Positions 1 through 8,984 of a stretch of DNA of 49,147 nt are shown here, in pieces. Position 1 is the first letter of the stretch. Each line of letters begins with the position of its first letter. Origin of the DNA: Synergistaceae bacterium (lineage in GTDB: Bacteria > Synergistota > Synergistia > Synergistales > Aminobacteriaceae); NCBI GenBank assembly GCA_018436785.1, contig JAHDKR010000060.1, positions 1 to 49,147 of the forward strand, given 5' to 3'. Both the position numbers and the translations under genes were made by a program. The notes under the pieces were generated by a model, which searched no databases, was not told where the DNA came from, and worked only from the letters and a program-made list of their open reading frames with translations.

Positions 1-290
1 ACGGTCGCAGAATTTTTCGTAAGCCGTTCTGCCCGCCTCGAACTCGAAAACTCCTCCCGAAAGGTGGAAGTTGCGAATCCCGCCGATTGAGTCGCCGCAA
101 TCAATCAGACGAAGATCCTATCGGCAACCTGCGGAACAAGGAAAAAAGAGAGATCGGATGTTTGGCGTGTGCGCGCTGCAAAACAGTCCTGACGCAACAC
201 TCTGTATTTCGGTCTGGTTCCCGGCCGTTTGTAGTCGATGCCGAACGAGAGACCGGATGAGGACATGTCAAAAGGTGTGAAGGAGCTCCG
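1..290. other. Unresolved left edge
   Basis: No reading of this stretch is convincing. On the plus strand, frame 1 is open from base 1 to a TGA at 88-90 and could be the last 29 codons of a gene that begins outside the window. A TTG at 87 then opens a 57-codon frame ending at 258-260 that contains a Cys-x2-Cys-x2-Cys cluster, but it lacks a well-placed ribosome binding site. On the minus strand, bases 1-118 translate just as protein-like without a stop, but have no ATG, GTG or TTG start, so they could only be part of a broken gene. I cannot choose between these readings. Confidence 0.3.
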
Positions 291-313
291 GTGGTAAAAC
301 AACAAAAAAGAAC

Positions 314-348
314 TACACCCGGAGGAATCATCCTCTCCTCCGGGTGTT
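314..348 (-). terminator. Intrinsic terminator of the M48 peptidase gene
   Basis: A perfect 12-bp inverted repeat (315-326 with 336-347, core ACACCCGGAGGA) lies just past the stop of the minus-strand peptidase gene. Read on the minus strand it is followed within a few bases by a T-rich tract, so it terminates that gene. Confidence 0.85.
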
Positions 349-359
349 TAAGAAATGTG

Positions 360-989
360 TCAGTTCCGGGGGGCTATTGCCGCCGCGTTGTTCCTCAGAC
401 GGAGCAGTCTGCGCTCCGTAGGAGGGTGGGAGTTGAAGCCGCTCGGGGAGGTCTTGAATCCAGCGGCTTTCATCTTTTCCATGGCGCGTACCAACCCCCA
501 GGGGCTGTATCCGGCTGCCGACGATACCCGAATACCGTAGTCGTCTGCTTCAACCTCTTGTTCCCTGCTGAATCCGGATTCGGCAAGAACCATTCCGACC
601 CCGCCGACGATCTCCCTCGCGGCATCCCCTTTCAGGGAATTGAACAGAAGCCCCCAGAGAAGATTGCGGCTTACGGAGCTTGAATAGTGGCCGAGCTGGA
701 TGTGTCCCGCTTCATGCGCAAGTATGCCCGCTATTTCGTCTTCTTTGGTCAGTATCGCCATCAGGCCGGTCGTCACATGAACAGTGTGATTGCCGGGCGA
801 AAATTTAACCCAGGCGTTCGGTTCTTGCTGCTCTTCATAAATGACCTGCTGCCATGGGATACCGGCATGAGCGGCAATACGCGTCCACGCCCGGTCTACC
901 GTCGCTCTGTCGAGAGCGCCCTCGGAAACAGCTGAAAACGCCAGAAGAAGTACGATAAGAAGAGCGAGGCGTCCGATTACCCTCTTCAT
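360..989 (-). CDS. Secreted M48 family zinc metallopeptidase
   Basis: About 209 aa. The frame is open 14 codons further upstream, but the ATG at 989 follows a good AAAGGAGGAATT ribosome binding site and begins a clear signal peptide (Lys-Arg then about 17 hydrophobic residues), so I place the start there. The zinc motif HEAGH lies at about residues 92-96, and the third ligand is the Glu of an EVEADDYG motif near 147; both fit family M48. It probably cleaves proteins outside the cytoplasmic membrane, like BepA/LoiP-type enzymes. Unlike HtpX it has no membrane segments after the signal. It is transcribed alone, away from thrC, and ends at a strong terminator. The substrate is unknown. Confidence 0.9.
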   Translation of the reverse strand: MKRVIGRLALLIVLLLAFSAVSEGALDRATVDRAWTRIAAHAGIPWQQVIYEEQQEPNAWVKFSPGNHTVHVTTGLMAILTKEDEIAGILAHEAGHIQLGHYSSSVSRNLLWGLLFNSLKGDAAREIVGGVGMVLAESGFSREQEVEADDYGIRVSSAAGYSPWGLVRAMEKMKAAGFKTSPSGFNSHPPTERRLLRLRNNAAAIAPRN

Positions 990-1107
990 TCGAATTCCTC
1001 CTTTTCTCTTTAGTATAGTTCTATTTTCCAATAGGATACATCCTTTCTTCTTTTAGTGAAAGGGGGAAACTTCGTAGGAGTCAATAGGCAGTATCGGACA
1101 TTCTGTA

Positions 1108-1113
1108 TATAAT
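1108..1113 (+). promoter_or_regulatory. Probable -10 box for thrC
   Basis: TATAAT lies 29 bases before the thrC start. No good -35 box is visible at the usual distance (TAGGCA at 1085-1090 is the best, spacing 17). An AGGAGG ribosome binding site follows at 1129-1134. Confidence 0.45.
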
Positions 1114-1142
1114 GAAATCAGAATCGAGAGGAGGTTGATTGC

Positions 1143-2273
1143 ATGCTGCACTGTGTTCAATGCGGTAAAACGTTCGACGAATCATCCTTATTGTGGCGCT
1201 GTCCATGCGGAGGTGTTCTCGACTGGACTGTACCCGAGCCCTTCAAACGCTCGTCGATACGCACGGAAGAGACCGGGATGTGGCGGTACGCTGCTTCTCT
1301 GCCTCTTGATTCTCCCGATTCGCGTGTTTCTACGGGGGAGGGAGGGACTCCTCTTATTCCTGGAGACTGGAACGGGCTTTCCGTTTTCTGGAAGCTTGAT
1401 TTTCTCTGCCCTACAGGCTCATACAAAGACCGCGGAATTGCGTGTCTTGTCAATCGTTTACGCGAACTCGGCGTGCGTGAGCTCATAGAGGACTCCTCAG
1501 GAAATGCGGGCTCGTCGATGGCCGCATACTGCGCTCTTGCCGGGATCGGGTGTAAAATCTACGTTCCAGGGTACACGTCCGAAGGCAAGTGCGTTCAGAT
1601 ACTCTCTTACGGCGGGGAACTTGTCCGTATACCCGGTACCAGAGAGGATACTTCCCGTGCGGCGGAGAAAGCGGCGAGTGAAACCTATTATGCCAGCCAT
1701 AACTGGAGCCCCTACTTCGCCCACGGCGTAAAAACCTTTGCCTTCGAAGTATGGGAGCAGTTGGGATTCCAGCTTCCGGACGCGGTTCTTCTTCCTGCCG
1801 GTCAGGGAAGTCTTGTTCTTGGATGGGCGCAAGCATTCGAAGAACTGCGCGCCTCTGGAGAGATAGACCGTCTTCCGAGAATCTACGCGCTTCAGCCCGA
1901 AAACTGCGCACCTCTGGCGCTCGCCTTCGAAAAGCGGACCGACGCTCCCGAGCCGTTCCCAAAGAAAGAGACCATAGCGGAAGGTATCAGTTCTGCGGAA
2001 CCGGTTCGCGGGGTTCAGGTTCTTTCCGCTGTGCGAAGAAGCGGAGGGGCTGTCCGTGCCTTTTCTGAGAGGGCTATTTGGGATGGCTTTAATAAGCTTG
2101 CACTGAAGGGGCTGTACGTGGAGCCGACAAGCGCGATCGTCGGAGCAGCCCTTGACGAGCTGCGGAACGCGGGAGAACTCCGCGAAGGAGAGCGTCTTGT
2201 CGCGTTGCTTTCCGGTTCCGGACTGAAAGCGACCGATAAGATTCTCTCGCTCATCGGCAATCCTCCGGCCTGA
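1143..2273 (+). CDS. thrC: Threonine synthase
   Basis: 376 aa, a PLP-dependent fold type II enzyme that turns O-phosphohomoserine into threonine in the cytoplasm. The N-terminus has a small zinc-ribbon-like segment (CVQC, then CPCGG, residues 4-24), common in this threonine synthase type. The PLP lysine is K95 in TGSYKDRG, matching the family SFKDRG, and a SSGNAG motif follows. The C-terminal SGSGLK motif fits phosphate binding. The ATG has an ideal AGGAGG site. It stands alone between a probable promoter and the HDOD gene; no other threonine genes are nearby. Cysteate or diaminopropionate enzymes share the fold, but the zinc ribbon favours ThrC. Confidence 0.88.
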   Translation: MLHCVQCGKTFDESSLLWRCPCGGVLDWTVPEPFKRSSIRTEETGMWRYAASLPLDSPDSRVSTGEGGTPLIPGDWNGLSVFWKLDFLCPTGSYKDRGIACLVNRLRELGVRELIEDSSGNAGSSMAAYCALAGIGCKIYVPGYTSEGKCVQILSYGGELVRIPGTREDTSRAAEKAASETYYASHNWSPYFAHGVKTFAFEVWEQLGFQLPDAVLLPAGQGSLVLGWAQAFEELRASGEIDRLPRIYALQPENCAPLALAFEKRTDAPEPFPKKETIAEGISSAEPVRGVQVLSAVRRSGGAVRAFSERAIWDGFNKLALKGLYVEPTSAIVGAALDELRNAGELREGERLVALLSGSGLKATDKILSLIGNPPA

Positions 2274-2288
2274 TACTTCTTCTTGCTG

Positions 2289-2297
2289 TGGTATAGT
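2289..2297 (+). promoter_or_regulatory. Extended -10 promoter for the signalling operon
   Basis: TGGTATAGT matches an extended -10 element (TG-N-TATAGT) 30 bases before the HDOD gene. No -35 box is evident, as is usual for extended -10 promoters. Confidence 0.5.
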
Positions 2298-2326
2298 TAT
2301 CCTATTTTGAGCCGGGGAGAGAAAAT

Positions 2327-3565
2327 ATGGGCCGTGTGACTGTGAATAACCTTCAGGAAGGAATGGTCCTCGAGGAGGATCTTCGCGCCCCGAACGGGCG
2401 TTTCATCCTTGGAAAAGGGGTGACCCTGAAGGAAAAATACATCAGGATGTTCAAGATTTGGGGGATTACCGGCGCCGACGTCGAAGGCGTCGAAGACGGT
2501 GAAGTTGTCCGAAGGGCGCTCTTGGAAGAGGACGCGATCCGGCGGTCCCGTTCCTATGTTGATACGTACTTCCCTCCCGAGGACGCCGAGGATGTATGCG
2601 CTTCTGCGGTCCGTTCTTTTTGCGTGCGCCGGTTCGCCGAAGAATTTGCTTCCGGAACGCCGCCTTCTCCTTTGCCGGAAGTGAAAAGCCTTCCACGCCC
2701 TCCAGAGGGACATTTTGGACGCTCTTTCTCTGCATACGCGCTGGCAAAAGACGAAGTGCGTCTTTTCTCATTTCCGGACATTTATTTTAAGATACAGGAG
2801 GTTATTAACTCTCCGATCAGTTCGGCTACGTCCATAGCAAAGGTGGTCGGCAACGATCCGAACCTTGCCGCCCGTCTGCTCAAGCTTGTGAACAGCTCTT
2901 TCTACGGGTTCCCCAACCCGATCCAGTCGATTCCCAGAGCGATCGCGATCATCGGTTCCAATGAACTGACCTCGCTTGCCCTTGCGGTTTCGACCATGAA
3001 GGTTTTCAAGAACGTCCCGAAAGAGTACGTCGACATGAAATCTTTTTGGAGACATTCAATAGCCTGCGGGGTCTTTTCACGCCTTTTAGCATACAACAAA
3101 CGGCTTCGTTCGGAAGAGCGCTTTTTTCTCGCCGGGCTGCTGCACGATCTCGGCCGGATACTCCTTTACACAAAGGCTCCAAATGAGATGACCTACGCGC
3201 TCGAACTTTCGCTTTTTGAACACATTCCCCTCTGGCGTGCCGAGAAGCGAGTATTCGGCTTCGATCATACCGCTGTAGGGAAGACGCTCATGGAGGAGTG
3301 GAGAATTCCCCGGGGGATCAGTCTTCTCTGTGATTCCCATCACAACCCTACGTCGGAAGAAGCCCCCGAAGAAGCGGTATTCGTCCATCTTGCGGATTAT
3401 CTGGCAAACAGTCTGCGTATTGGCACCAGCGGCTCTTTATATTTCTCGGGAGTGGATCGCGCGTTGTGGGAGCTCCTGGAACTGGATGAGGGCGACGTGG
3501 AGGCTGTGCTTGTCCAAGGAGAGCGTCAGATACGCGAGATAATGAATATCTTTTTAATGACGTAA
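2327..3565 (+). CDS. HDOD domain signalling protein
   Basis: 412 aa, cytosolic. The first ~60 residues resemble the short N-terminal module often found in HD-GYP proteins (VNNLQEGMVLEEDL, then a 'G.FILGKGVTLKEKYI' pattern). An HDOD domain covers about residues 145-350, with helices such as NDPNLAARLLKLVNSSFYG and a GLLHDLGRILLY segment that keeps an HD pair. HDOD domains are related to HD phosphohydrolases but usually act in signalling rather than catalysis. It is the first gene of a probable operon, 7 bp ahead of a hybrid histidine kinase and followed by a diguanylate cyclase, which suggests a scaffold or effector role in that pathway. Confidence 0.88.
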   Translation: MGRVTVNNLQEGMVLEEDLRAPNGRFILGKGVTLKEKYIRMFKIWGITGADVEGVEDGEVVRRALLEEDAIRRSRSYVDTYFPPEDAEDVCASAVRSFCVRRFAEEFASGTPPSPLPEVKSLPRPPEGHFGRSFSAYALAKDEVRLFSFPDIYFKIQEVINSPISSATSIAKVVGNDPNLAARLLKLVNSSFYGFPNPIQSIPRAIAIIGSNELTSLALAVSTMKVFKNVPKEYVDMKSFWRHSIACGVFSRLLAYNKRLRSEERFFLAGLLHDLGRILLYTKAPNEMTYALELSLFEHIPLWRAEKRVFGFDHTAVGKTLMEEWRIPRGISLLCDSHHNPTSEEAPEEAVFVHLADYLANSLRIGTSGSLYFSGVDRALWELLELDEGDVEAVLVQGERQIREIMNIFLMT

Positions 3566-3572
3566 TGTAAAG

Positions 3573-5789
3573 ATGAAACCTTCAGACGAGAGTATAGACC
3601 AGCTTCGGGAGAGAGTTCGGGTACTTACAGGAGAAAGAGAGGCGACAAAACGGATTCTTGAGGCCGCCGTCGACTCTCTTGCTTTCCCCGTTGTTGTCGA
3701 TGAAACCTTCTCTTCCGACGTCTTATTGGCCCAGGCTGCGCAGAAACTCCGCTCTTTCATCAAGTTAGACGCTCTTGTCTTCTATCTCTTTACACCGGAT
3801 GGGCTGGACTTTTTCCCCGCGTTTTGCGACCCGCCCGAAAGACTCTCCTTTTTCGAGGAGGAAATGATTCCTCTCGTGGATGACGGAACATTTGCCTGGG
3901 CTGTCGACCGGAACAAACCAGTCATAATCACCGCTCGTCCCGGGAAAACGAGTGCGGGTCTTGAAGTGAAAGAACGCCAGCTTCTGTTGCATTCAATAAT
4001 GTCGTCAAACCGCAGCATCGGGATGTTTATGAGTCTTTTAGGAGAGGACGAAACAGATATTCTTGATGTCTCTTTCGCCTTCTTTACAGTTTTGCTTGGG
4101 TCTATGGCAAGTATCCTTCACAATGCCGAGCTGTATACCATGATTCAAGGTTTGAATAATGAGTTGCAAGGTAAAATCAAACGGCTGGAGGAGTCGGAAC
4201 GTAGTCTTGCAGAAGCGATGAAGGCAAAAGAGGTCTTTCTTGCGAATGTCAGTCATGAAGTGCGTACGCCGCTCAACGGTATTGTCGGTATGACGACACT
4301 GCTGGAGGAAACGCCTTTGGATGCGCGCCAGAGAGAGCTCCTTGGTGTTCTGAAGGACGAATCAGGAGCTCTTCTCCGGCTGATCAACGATCTTCTGGAT
4401 TTTTCAAAGATGGAGGCGGGAAAACTTGTCTTCGAAGACGCTCCCTTCGACCTGTACGAGCTTTGGAACAGCGTCCGCGACAGTTTCCTTCCGCGCGCCG
4501 TCGCAAAAAACCTCTCGTTTTCGATGACGCTCGACGAATCGGCGCCCCGAGTTGTATCCGGCGACTCCTTCAGGATACGCCAGGTCCTCGGGAATCTCGT
4601 GGGGAATGCAGTAAAATTTACCGGGGCAGGATCTGTCGAAGTCAACGGTAACTGCTTGGCACGGAGGGAAGAATCCTTTTTTTTTGAAGTTACAGTCCGA
4701 GATACGGGCATAGGGATTTCCACGAAAAAGAAGGACGAGCTTTTCCAGCCTTTTGTCCAGGGTGACGTTTCAATGACCCGAAAGTATGGCGGCACGGGGC
4801 TCGGTTTGGCTATTTCGAAACGCATCGTCGACGGTATGGGAGGCCGGATTACGCTGGAGAGCCGCGAGGGGGAGGGCTCCCTCTTTTCCTTCACTATTCC
4901 CATGCGCGAGGTCCGAGTTCCCGAAGGGCCCTTTCCGCAGCACTTGCGGGAAAAGGAGGCGCGAGAAGATATGTATGCGTCGGCTTCCATACTCGTTGTG
5001 GAGGATAACCCGACAAACAGGACCGTGGCGGTCGCACTGCTCAATTTGCTCGGTCTGCAGAATATCGAAACGGCTGAAAACGGTGAAGAAGCTATTGAAA
5101 AGCTCTCTGCAACACAATATGATTTAGTCTTCATGGATATTCAGATGCCGTTGCTCGATGGACTTCAGGCGCTTGCCAAAATTCGGGATCCATCGTCCAA
5201 GGTAGTGGATCATGAGACTCCTGTGGTAGCGATGACGGCAAATGCTCTCCCTGGGGAAAGAGAGCGGTATATTGAGGCGGGGATGTCAGACTACATATCC
5301 AAACCGATTCTTGCCGCGGAACTACGAAGAATCGTCCGGCGCTTTCTTTCAGAAGATAAACGCGACTCCCGGCATTCTGATTCTGGGAGGTTCGTACTCT
5401 CTGAAGCCAACATGAAAAGCCCCGATTCGTCCGAGATTCCCGCTTTTCGCCCTGCGGTTCTGCTGGATCGGATGGGGGGAGATCGCGATCTGTGCCGGCA
5501 GACGATTACTCTTTTCATAGAGGACTCGGCGAAAATCGTGAAAATAATCAGCTCTTCGGTAGCGTCGGGGAATGCGGAGGAATCACGCCGGATGATACAC
5601 GCGCTTCGGGGCGCCTCGGCAAATGTGGAAGCTTTTGCTCTTGCGCTTTTGGCTGCCGATGCGGAACAGGCGGCGGAGCGCGGAGATCTTGAAGAAGCCG
5701 GACGGGCTCTTCCAAAGATTGAGAGGGCGCGCGAGAAATTCATTCACGCCTTTCGCGAATTCGATACACCCATTTCTGATACAAAGTAA
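3573..5789 (+). CDS. Hybrid histidine kinase: GAF-HisKA-HATPase-REC-Hpt
   Basis: 738 aa with no membrane segment, so probably cytosolic. A short coiled coil leads into a GAF-like sensor (about 30-190) and a second coiled coil (190-220). HisKA carries H228 in NVSHEVRTPLNG; the HATPase domain shows the N-box (NLVGNAVKFT), DTGIGI and GGTGLGL. A receiver domain follows at about 472-590 with D522 in FMDIQMP, the MTANA Thr and the SKP Lys. The C-terminal Hpt domain has H676 in IHALRGASAN. All parts of a multistep His-Asp-His relay are therefore in one chain. The final Asp acceptor is probably the receiver-GGDEF protein encoded immediately downstream. The GAF ligand is unknown. Confidence 0.95.
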   Translation: MKPSDESIDQLRERVRVLTGEREATKRILEAAVDSLAFPVVVDETFSSDVLLAQAAQKLRSFIKLDALVFYLFTPDGLDFFPAFCDPPERLSFFEEEMIPLVDDGTFAWAVDRNKPVIITARPGKTSAGLEVKERQLLLHSIMSSNRSIGMFMSLLGEDETDILDVSFAFFTVLLGSMASILHNAELYTMIQGLNNELQGKIKRLEESERSLAEAMKAKEVFLANVSHEVRTPLNGIVGMTTLLEETPLDARQRELLGVLKDESGALLRLINDLLDFSKMEAGKLVFEDAPFDLYELWNSVRDSFLPRAVAKNLSFSMTLDESAPRVVSGDSFRIRQVLGNLVGNAVKFTGAGSVEVNGNCLARREESFFFEVTVRDTGIGISTKKKDELFQPFVQGDVSMTRKYGGTGLGLAISKRIVDGMGGRITLESREGEGSLFSFTIPMREVRVPEGPFPQHLREKEAREDMYASASILVVEDNPTNRTVAVALLNLLGLQNIETAENGEEAIEKLSATQYDLVFMDIQMPLLDGLQALAKIRDPSSKVVDHETPVVAMTANALPGERERYIEAGMSDYISKPILAAELRRIVRRFLSEDKRDSRHSDSGRFVLSEANMKSPDSSEIPAFRPAVLLDRMGGDRDLCRQTITLFIEDSAKIVKIISSSVASGNAEESRRMIHALRGASANVEAFALALLAADAEQAAERGDLEEAGRALPKIERAREKFIHAFREFDTPISDTK

Positions 5790-5834
5790 ATGCGCTCCGA
5801 TATACGTGTGTTTAAGGAAAAAGGAGAGATTCGG

Positions 5835-6764
5835 ATGAAAATATTGGTCGCAGAGGACGACGCGACATCGCTCTTCATGCTTCAATCGCTGCTCATGAAA
5901 TGGGGGTATGACGTTATTGCGGCCTCGGACGGGCAGGAAGCGCTGCGCGTGCTGACAGGAGAAAACCCGCCGCTGCTGGCGATACTCGACTGGATGCTTC
6001 CCGGTGAAAGCGGCCCCGAAATTTGCCGAAAACTCGCCTCCAGAGAGCGCTTAAGGGAGGGGAACGCCGCCCGGGAAGAGATGATGAAACCATATCAATA
6101 CGTTATCATCCTCACCGTGAAAGGAGAGAAGGAAAATGTGGTTGCCGGTTTGGAAGCAGGAGCCGACGACTACATAACAAAACCCTTTGACGCACATGAA
6201 CTGAAAATGCGGCTCATGGTAGGGAGGCGCATTCTTGACCTTCAAGAAAAGCTTCGCAACGCCGCTCTTTTCGATGCATTAACAGGACTTCTCAACAGAA
6301 GAGCCGTCATTGAGCGTCTTGAACAAGAACTGGCGCGGGCATCCAGGGAAGCAACTCCTTTGAGTGTTGCGCTTTTAGACATTGATCATTTTAAGGATGT
6401 CAACGATACTTACGGGCATGCCTCGGGAGATGCGGTGCTGGTGGAAAGTGCGCAGCGAATACGTTCTTCAGTCCGTCCGTACGATATTGTTGGCAGATAC
6501 GGCGGGGAAGAATTTCTCATGGTTTTTCCCGGCGCCGAGGGAAGCGCGCTGGATGGTATCTGCGAAAGAATACGGAATGCTTTCCAGGGAGCTCCATTTT
6601 ATTCGGCCGAGAATGACGGTGATCGGTCAACGATGGATATAACAGTGAGTATTGGTATTTCTGAATATAAAAAGGATAATGATAATGTTGACTTTATTCT
6701 GGCTGAAGCAGACAGAGCAATGTACAGAGCGAAGAGAAGCGGGAGAAATAGGGTAAGCCGCTGA
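5835..6764 (+). CDS. Response regulator with GGDEF diguanylate cyclase domain
   Basis: 309 aa. I choose the ATG at 5835, preceded by AAGGAGAGAT, over an in-frame ATG at 5790 that abuts the kinase stop. The N-terminal receiver has the acidic pair AEDD, the Asp in ILDWMLPGESG and the Lys in ITKPFD. The GGDEF domain carries an intact GGEEF active loop and, five residues upstream, RPYD, the RxxD inhibitory I-site, so it should make cyclic-di-GMP and be feedback inhibited (PleD-like). A long insert in the receiver (about residues 65-85) is unusual. It is very likely the output of the kinase-Hpt relay encoded next to it. Confidence 0.95.
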   Translation: MKILVAEDDATSLFMLQSLLMKWGYDVIAASDGQEALRVLTGENPPLLAILDWMLPGESGPEICRKLASRERLREGNAAREEMMKPYQYVIILTVKGEKENVVAGLEAGADDYITKPFDAHELKMRLMVGRRILDLQEKLRNAALFDALTGLLNRRAVIERLEQELARASREATPLSVALLDIDHFKDVNDTYGHASGDAVLVESAQRIRSSVRPYDIVGRYGGEEFLMVFPGAEGSALDGICERIRNAFQGAPFYSAENDGDRSTMDITVSIGISEYKKDNDNVDFILAEADRAMYRAKRSGRNRVSR

Positions 6765-6856
6765 CTACTGTCGGTAATTCTACCGGAGCGGCAGGAAGCT
6801 CTCTCACGTAGAATGGCCGGGATATTCGCCGAAAGGTGTTGAGAGGAGTGTTTTCG

Positions 6857-8950
6857 GTGTCCCGACGATTGTTTCGTCTTTCTTTGTTTTTTGTGTTCTC
6901 TGCGTTGCTTTTTGTCTTCCCTTTGAGTGCATACAGCCAGTCAATGGAAGATCTTTTCCAACGCCGGGACTGGAAGGGAATTGATTCCTTTCTTGTTTCG
7001 GGAAATGCTCTCACGGCCGTGGATTACACACTTGCCGCCAATGCTCTGTGGTTCCAGAATCGGTGGAGTGAATCACTTGTTACTCTCAAAAAGAGCGCAT
7101 CTTCATGGCCATCCGGGGTAAAACCATACGGGGATTTTATGATTGCACTTGCCCTGGAGAGGGCAGGACAAAAAAATGAAGCCCGTAAAATGGCTCTTGC
7201 ACTCTTACCTAAAGCTCCTGCAGATCTCGGGTACTATGTGGCTTACGCTCTTTTTCGCCTGGCCGATGAAAAGGATCACGACGGAAGGAAGAAATACCTC
7301 CAGCGGATGTACGCTCTTGCGGAAAACAACGCACAGCGCACGACTGCTCTGACAAATCTTCTAAAGCTTCCGGGCAACAAAGAGGCGTACGCTCTGAACC
7401 TGACGAACATCTCGCCTAGAAACAGCGCCGCTTTAAAAGTTTTGGAGTCTCTTCCCAAACCATGGAATCCCGACGTCAATATGGCCGTGGGATACGCGGC
7501 GTATCTCCGGGGGCAGTACGATAAGGCGATTCCCCTCTTCCGGGCAATTCCAATGGATTCAAGACACGGCAGAAAGTCGCGCTACTACCGTGCGTTTTCA
7601 TTGTATAACCAGAAAAAGTACACCGCCGCCCTGGAGGCGTGGGGATACCTCGCGAAAACAGGGACGAGTTATGCCGAATCTTCGATCCGGCGGATTTCTA
7701 TTCTTGCAGGGCGGGCGGAGAGAGAAAGCGCTCTCAGCGTGCTCCGGGAAGTTGCTGCGTCCAGAGATGGCGAGATCCAGGCCCGGGCCTATTATTCCCT
7801 CTCTACCCACCTTTCCGGGAAGGAGAAACGGGAGGCGGAAGACAAAGTTATCGCGCTCGCTCCCAACTCGCTGTTCACTACGCAGATACTGTGGAGAAGA
7901 GGATGGGGCAAGTGGGCTTCAGGAGATGTCCGCGGGGCGGTTGCCGATTGGGAGAGAAGCCTTGTCCCCGAGATGAAAACGAGCTGGCGGCCGAGGGTGC
8001 TCTACTGGGTCTCCAAGGGGTACGGGCGTTTGAATCAGCCCTCGAAGAGAGATACGTTCGTGAAGACGCTCCTCAAAGATCACCCTCTCTCCATATACGC
8101 CTTTCTGAGCGGCGGGGAGAAGCTCGATATACAGGCCGGAGATCCTCCCTCGCTTGCATCCCGCCAGCCTTCAGAGCTTGAAAAGTGGGGGTTTGTCTCC
8201 CATGCGAGACGCGTTCTCCTGGCGAAAGGAGATGCTCCTTCGATATACCGTGCGGCGCTCCTTGCGGAGTGGATGGGAGACCAGCAAGCCGCTTACTCCG
8301 CAGCCGGCAGAGTATCGGAACAGATACGGAAGGGGCCGGTTTTTTACAGAAGGGCCCTCTCCTTCCTCTTTCCCCGACCGTTCTTTAGCGAAGTGACCAA
8401 GGCATCTGACCGTTTCAAAGTGGAGGATAACATCGTCTGGGCGATCATGCGTCAGGAGAGCGCCTTCAACCCGAACGCGACAAGCTGGGTCGGCGCAGGC
8501 GGCCTGATGCAGCTCATGCCAGGCACGGCGCGAAGCGAGGCGAAAGCGCTGGAGATGAAAAAGTATAGCGTCTACAACCCGGAGCAGAACATCATCCTGG
8601 GCAGTGCGCACATTGCGCGTCTTCTGCGCTCTTTCGGCGACGTTGAAGTTGCTTTAGCGGCATACAACGCAGGAGGAGGAAACGCCCGGAAATGGCTTGA
8701 CGGTCGGAAGGACGTGCCGCTCGACGAGTGGATTGAATCCGTCCGTTTCGAGGAAACCAACGACTATGTGCAAAAGGTGATGGCGAACCTGCATATCTAT
8801 CGCACGCTGTATGCGCCTTCACGTCTCTCTGCCTCGGACGCGGCCGCGCCGGGAGACGTTCCCGACGAGGATGCGGAGCCGGGGAGCGGCGGATCGGAGC
8901 CGGAGGAGAGCGACGACGCCCCCGTTCCTGCTGATGACGGAGGAAAATAA
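6857..8950 (+). CDS. slt: Soluble lytic murein transglycosylase (Slt70-like)
   Basis: About 697 aa. The GTG at 6857, eight bases after GAGAGGAG, is preferred over earlier in-frame starts. A signal peptide runs to about residue 28 (ending LSAYSQ). Residues 30-500 are an alpha-helical, TPR/Slt U-domain-like superhelix. The C-terminal SLT domain has the catalytic Glu in RQESAFNPNA, then GAGGLMQLMPGTA and a YNAGGGN motif. The enzyme cleaves the MurNAc-GlcNAc bond and forms 1,6-anhydro ends in the periplasm. A low-complexity acidic tail (E, D, G, S, P) closes the protein. It ends at a bidirectional terminator shared with the convergent ATPase gene. Confidence 0.93.
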   Translation: MSRRLFRLSLFFVFSALLFVFPLSAYSQSMEDLFQRRDWKGIDSFLVSGNALTAVDYTLAANALWFQNRWSESLVTLKKSASSWPSGVKPYGDFMIALALERAGQKNEARKMALALLPKAPADLGYYVAYALFRLADEKDHDGRKKYLQRMYALAENNAQRTTALTNLLKLPGNKEAYALNLTNISPRNSAALKVLESLPKPWNPDVNMAVGYAAYLRGQYDKAIPLFRAIPMDSRHGRKSRYYRAFSLYNQKKYTAALEAWGYLAKTGTSYAESSIRRISILAGRAERESALSVLREVAASRDGEIQARAYYSLSTHLSGKEKREAEDKVIALAPNSLFTTQILWRRGWGKWASGDVRGAVADWERSLVPEMKTSWRPRVLYWVSKGYGRLNQPSKRDTFVKTLLKDHPLSIYAFLSGGEKLDIQAGDPPSLASRQPSELEKWGFVSHARRVLLAKGDAPSIYRAALLAEWMGDQQAAYSAAGRVSEQIRKGPVFYRRALSFLFPRPFFSEVTKASDRFKVEDNIVWAIMRQESAFNPNATSWVGAGGLMQLMPGTARSEAKALEMKKYSVYNPEQNIILGSAHIARLLRSFGDVEVALAAYNAGGGNARKWLDGRKDVPLDEWIESVRFEETNDYVQKVMANLHIYRTLYAPSRLSASDAAAPGDVPDEDAEPGSGGSEPEESDDAPVPADDGGK

Positions 8951-8983
8951 AGAAGGGCGGACCGGATAACGGTCCGCCCTTCT
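8951..8983. terminator. Bidirectional intrinsic terminator
   Basis: A 13-bp perfect stem, AGAAGGGCGGACC (8951-8963) with its complement at 8971-8983, lies between the convergent slt and AAA ATPase genes and can serve both strands. Confidence 0.88.
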
Positions 8984-8984
8984 T

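Noticed and set aside
258..330. Selenocysteine read-through of the TGA at 258-260
   Set aside because: The continuation runs into the terminator of the convergent peptidase gene and is not protein-like, unlike the case at 15923.
4253..5134. Long minus-strand open frame of 293 codons opposite the hybrid kinase
   Set aside because: Ser/Arg-rich translation with no domain sense; it is the mirror of a kinase gene with clear motifs on the plus strand.
6765..6856. Cyclic-di-GMP riboswitch ahead of slt, suggested by its place after a diguanylate cyclase
   Set aside because: I could not find the conserved GEMM core or its tetraloop receptor pattern in these 92 bases.
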